A stretch of DNA of 13,241 nucleotides from REEB95 sp035648735. GTDB lineage: Bacteria; Pseudomonadota; Alphaproteobacteria; ATCC43930; CGMCC-115725. Position numbers and translations under genes: made by a program. Of this stretch, positions 12,193 to 13,241 are shown piece after piece. Where the stretch lies: contig DASRKX010000043.1 in the NCBI GenBank assembly GCA_035648735.1, forward strand, positions 1 through 13,241, written 5' to 3'. The notes beneath the pieces are model-generated. The model ran no database searches and was not told where the DNA came from. It saw only the letters and a list, made by a program, of their open reading frames with translations. The number at the start of each line of letters is the position of its first letter. The stretch's first letter is position 1.

Positions 12193-13241
12193 ATGACCGC
12201 CCGCGCGCACGACAAGGTTCTGATCCTCGATTTCGGCAGCCAGGTGACGCAGCTGATCGCCCGGCGCCTGCGCGAAAGCGGCGTTTATTGCGAGATTCAT
12301 CCGTTTAATATCGACGCCGCGCGGCTCGTAGCTTTCGGTCCGAAGGCGGTGATCCTGTCGGGCGGTCCGGCTTCCGTGCATGAGCACGAATCGCCCCGCG
12401 CGCCGCAGAAAGTCTTCGAGCTCGGCGTGCCGGTGCTCGGCATCTGCTATGGCGAGCAGACGATGTGCGCGCAGCTCGGCGGCCGGGTCTCGCCCTCCGA
12501 CCACCGCGAATTCGGCCGCGCCTTTCTCGAGGTCGTCGACGGTTGCGCGCTGTTCGAGGGGCTGTGGAAAAAGGGCGCGCGCGAGCAGGTGTGGATGAGC
12601 CACGGCGACCGCGTCGACCAATTGCCGCCCGGCTTCCGCGTCGTCGGCATCAGCGAGGGCGCGCCCTTCGCCGCCATCGCCGACGACAAGCGCCGCTTCT
12701 ACGGCGTGCAGTTCCATCCCGAGGTGGCGCATACGCCGCATGGCGCGGCGCTGCTGCGCAACTTCACCCACCGCGTCGCCGGCTGCACCGGCGATTGGAG
12801 CATGGCCGCCTTCAAGAGCCAGGCGATCGAGCGCGTTCGCCGCCAGGTCGGCAAGGGCCGTGTCGTCTGCGGCTTGTCGGGCGGCGTCGATTCATCGGTC
12901 GTCGCGGTGCTGCTGCACGAGGCGATCGGCGACCAGCTCACCTGCATCTATGTCGATACCGGGCTGATGCGCGCCGGCGAATCCGACGAGGTCGTGCGGC
13001 TGTTCCGCGATCATTACAACATCCCGCTGGTGCATCGCGACGCGAGCGCGCTGTTCCTGAAGAAGCTCGCCGGAATCAGCGACCCGGAGCAGAAGCGCAA
13101 GATCATCGGCGCCAGCTTCATCGAAATCTTCGACGCGGAGGCGCATAAGATCGGCGGCGCCGATTTCCTGGCGCAGGGCACGCTCTATCCGGATGTCATC
13201 GAATCCGTCAGCTTCACCGGCGGCCCGTCGGTCACCATCAA
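12193..13241 (+). CDS. guaA: GMP synthase (glutamine-hydrolysing), 3' end outside window
   Basis: The frame is open from ATG at 12193 to the window end, 349 complete codons of an expected ~520. GuaA converts XMP to GMP using ATP and glutamine, the step after GuaB. The class I glutamine amidotransferase part has LILDFGSQVTQLIARR (10-25), ILSGGPASV, nucleophile Cys85 in GICYGEQT, and the His175/Glu177 pair in FHPEVAHT. The ATP pyrophosphatase part begins with the P-loop SGGVDSS (229-235), followed by YVDTGLMR and the FLAQGTLYPDVIES segment. An in-frame ATG at 12166 would add nine residues. Neither start has a clear Shine-Dalgarno; 12193 is preferred on family length. It is separated from guaB-rsmB by the cold-shock/S21/rhlE block. 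Confidence 0.96.
   Translation, partial: MTARAHDKVLILDFGSQVTQLIARRLRESGVYCEIHPFNIDAARLVAFGPKAVILSGGPASVHEHESPRAPQKVFELGVPVLGICYGEQTMCAQLGGRVSPSDHREFGRAFLEVVDGCALFEGLWKKGAREQVWMSHGDRVDQLPPGFRVVGISEGAPFAAIADDKRRFYGVQFHPEVAHTPHGAALLRNFTHRVAGCTGDWSMAAFKSQAIERVRRQVGKGRVVCGLSGGVDSSVVAVLLHEAIGDQLTCIYVDTGLMRAGESDEVVRLFRDHYNIPLVHRDASALFLKKLAGISDPEQKRKIIGASFIEIFDAEAHKIGGADFLAQGTLYPDVIESVSFTGGPSVTI

Noticed and set aside
1..13241. CRISPR array, transposase, phage or defence module
   Set aside because: No regularly spaced repeats, no transposase or integrase motifs and no inverted-repeat ends with target duplications were seen anywhere in the window.

Overview
The window looks like a chromosomal segment of a high-GC alphaproteobacterium. 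The Rhodospirillales/Rhizobiales side of the class is likely, but the order cannot be fixed from sequence alone. Pointers are the GT21-type ceramide glucosyltransferase, the short Ppx/GppA – RlmE – GuaB – RsmB – GuaA gene content, a CioAB-type bd oxidase, and an IF-1-like gene beside a cold-shock gene. Frequent GTG/TTG starts and a third-position GC bias (about 70-75% GC in lines I counted) fit this.

Layout. (1) 2-730 is the 3' part of a membrane glycosyltransferase of glycosphingolipid type. (2) 731-1972 is a compositionally foreign islet (about 43-45% GC in two 60-base lines I counted). It holds a small DUF6471-like gene whose N-terminal part is cut by an in-frame TAA, and a 328-residue two-span membrane protein of unknown function. 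It ends against a tRNA-Gln(CUG) gene on the minus strand. (3) 2124-4534 (minus) is cydA-cydB, a cytochrome bd-type quinol oxidase of the short Q-loop (CIO) class, joined by an ATGA overlap. (4) 4674-9325 (plus) is a housekeeping run: short Ppx/GppA phosphatase, 23S rRNA methyltransferase RlmE, IMP dehydrogenase GuaB, and RsmB-type rRNA m5C methyltransferase overlapping guaB by 4 nt. (5) 9518-10596 (plus) is a compact translation/cold-response set: CspA-type protein, an IF-1-like protein with a basic C-terminal extension, ribosomal protein S21, and a 94-residue protein of unknown function. A RhlE-type DEAD-box helicase faces it on the minus strand. (6) 12193-end (plus) is guaA, cut by the window edge.

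How they fit together. guaB and guaA are consecutive steps from IMP to GMP. The rRNA methyltransferases, S21, IF-1-like protein, CspA and RhlE all act on ribosome assembly, initiation or RNA structure. Nothing in the window is a convincing mobile element, phage, CRISPR or defence locus. The most interesting pieces are the AT-rich islet beside tRNA-Gln with its interrupted DUF6471 gene, the CspA/IF-1-like/S21/unknown cassette between rsmB and guaA, and a structured divergent intergenic region before guaA that contains a terminator-like hairpin with no gene in front of it.
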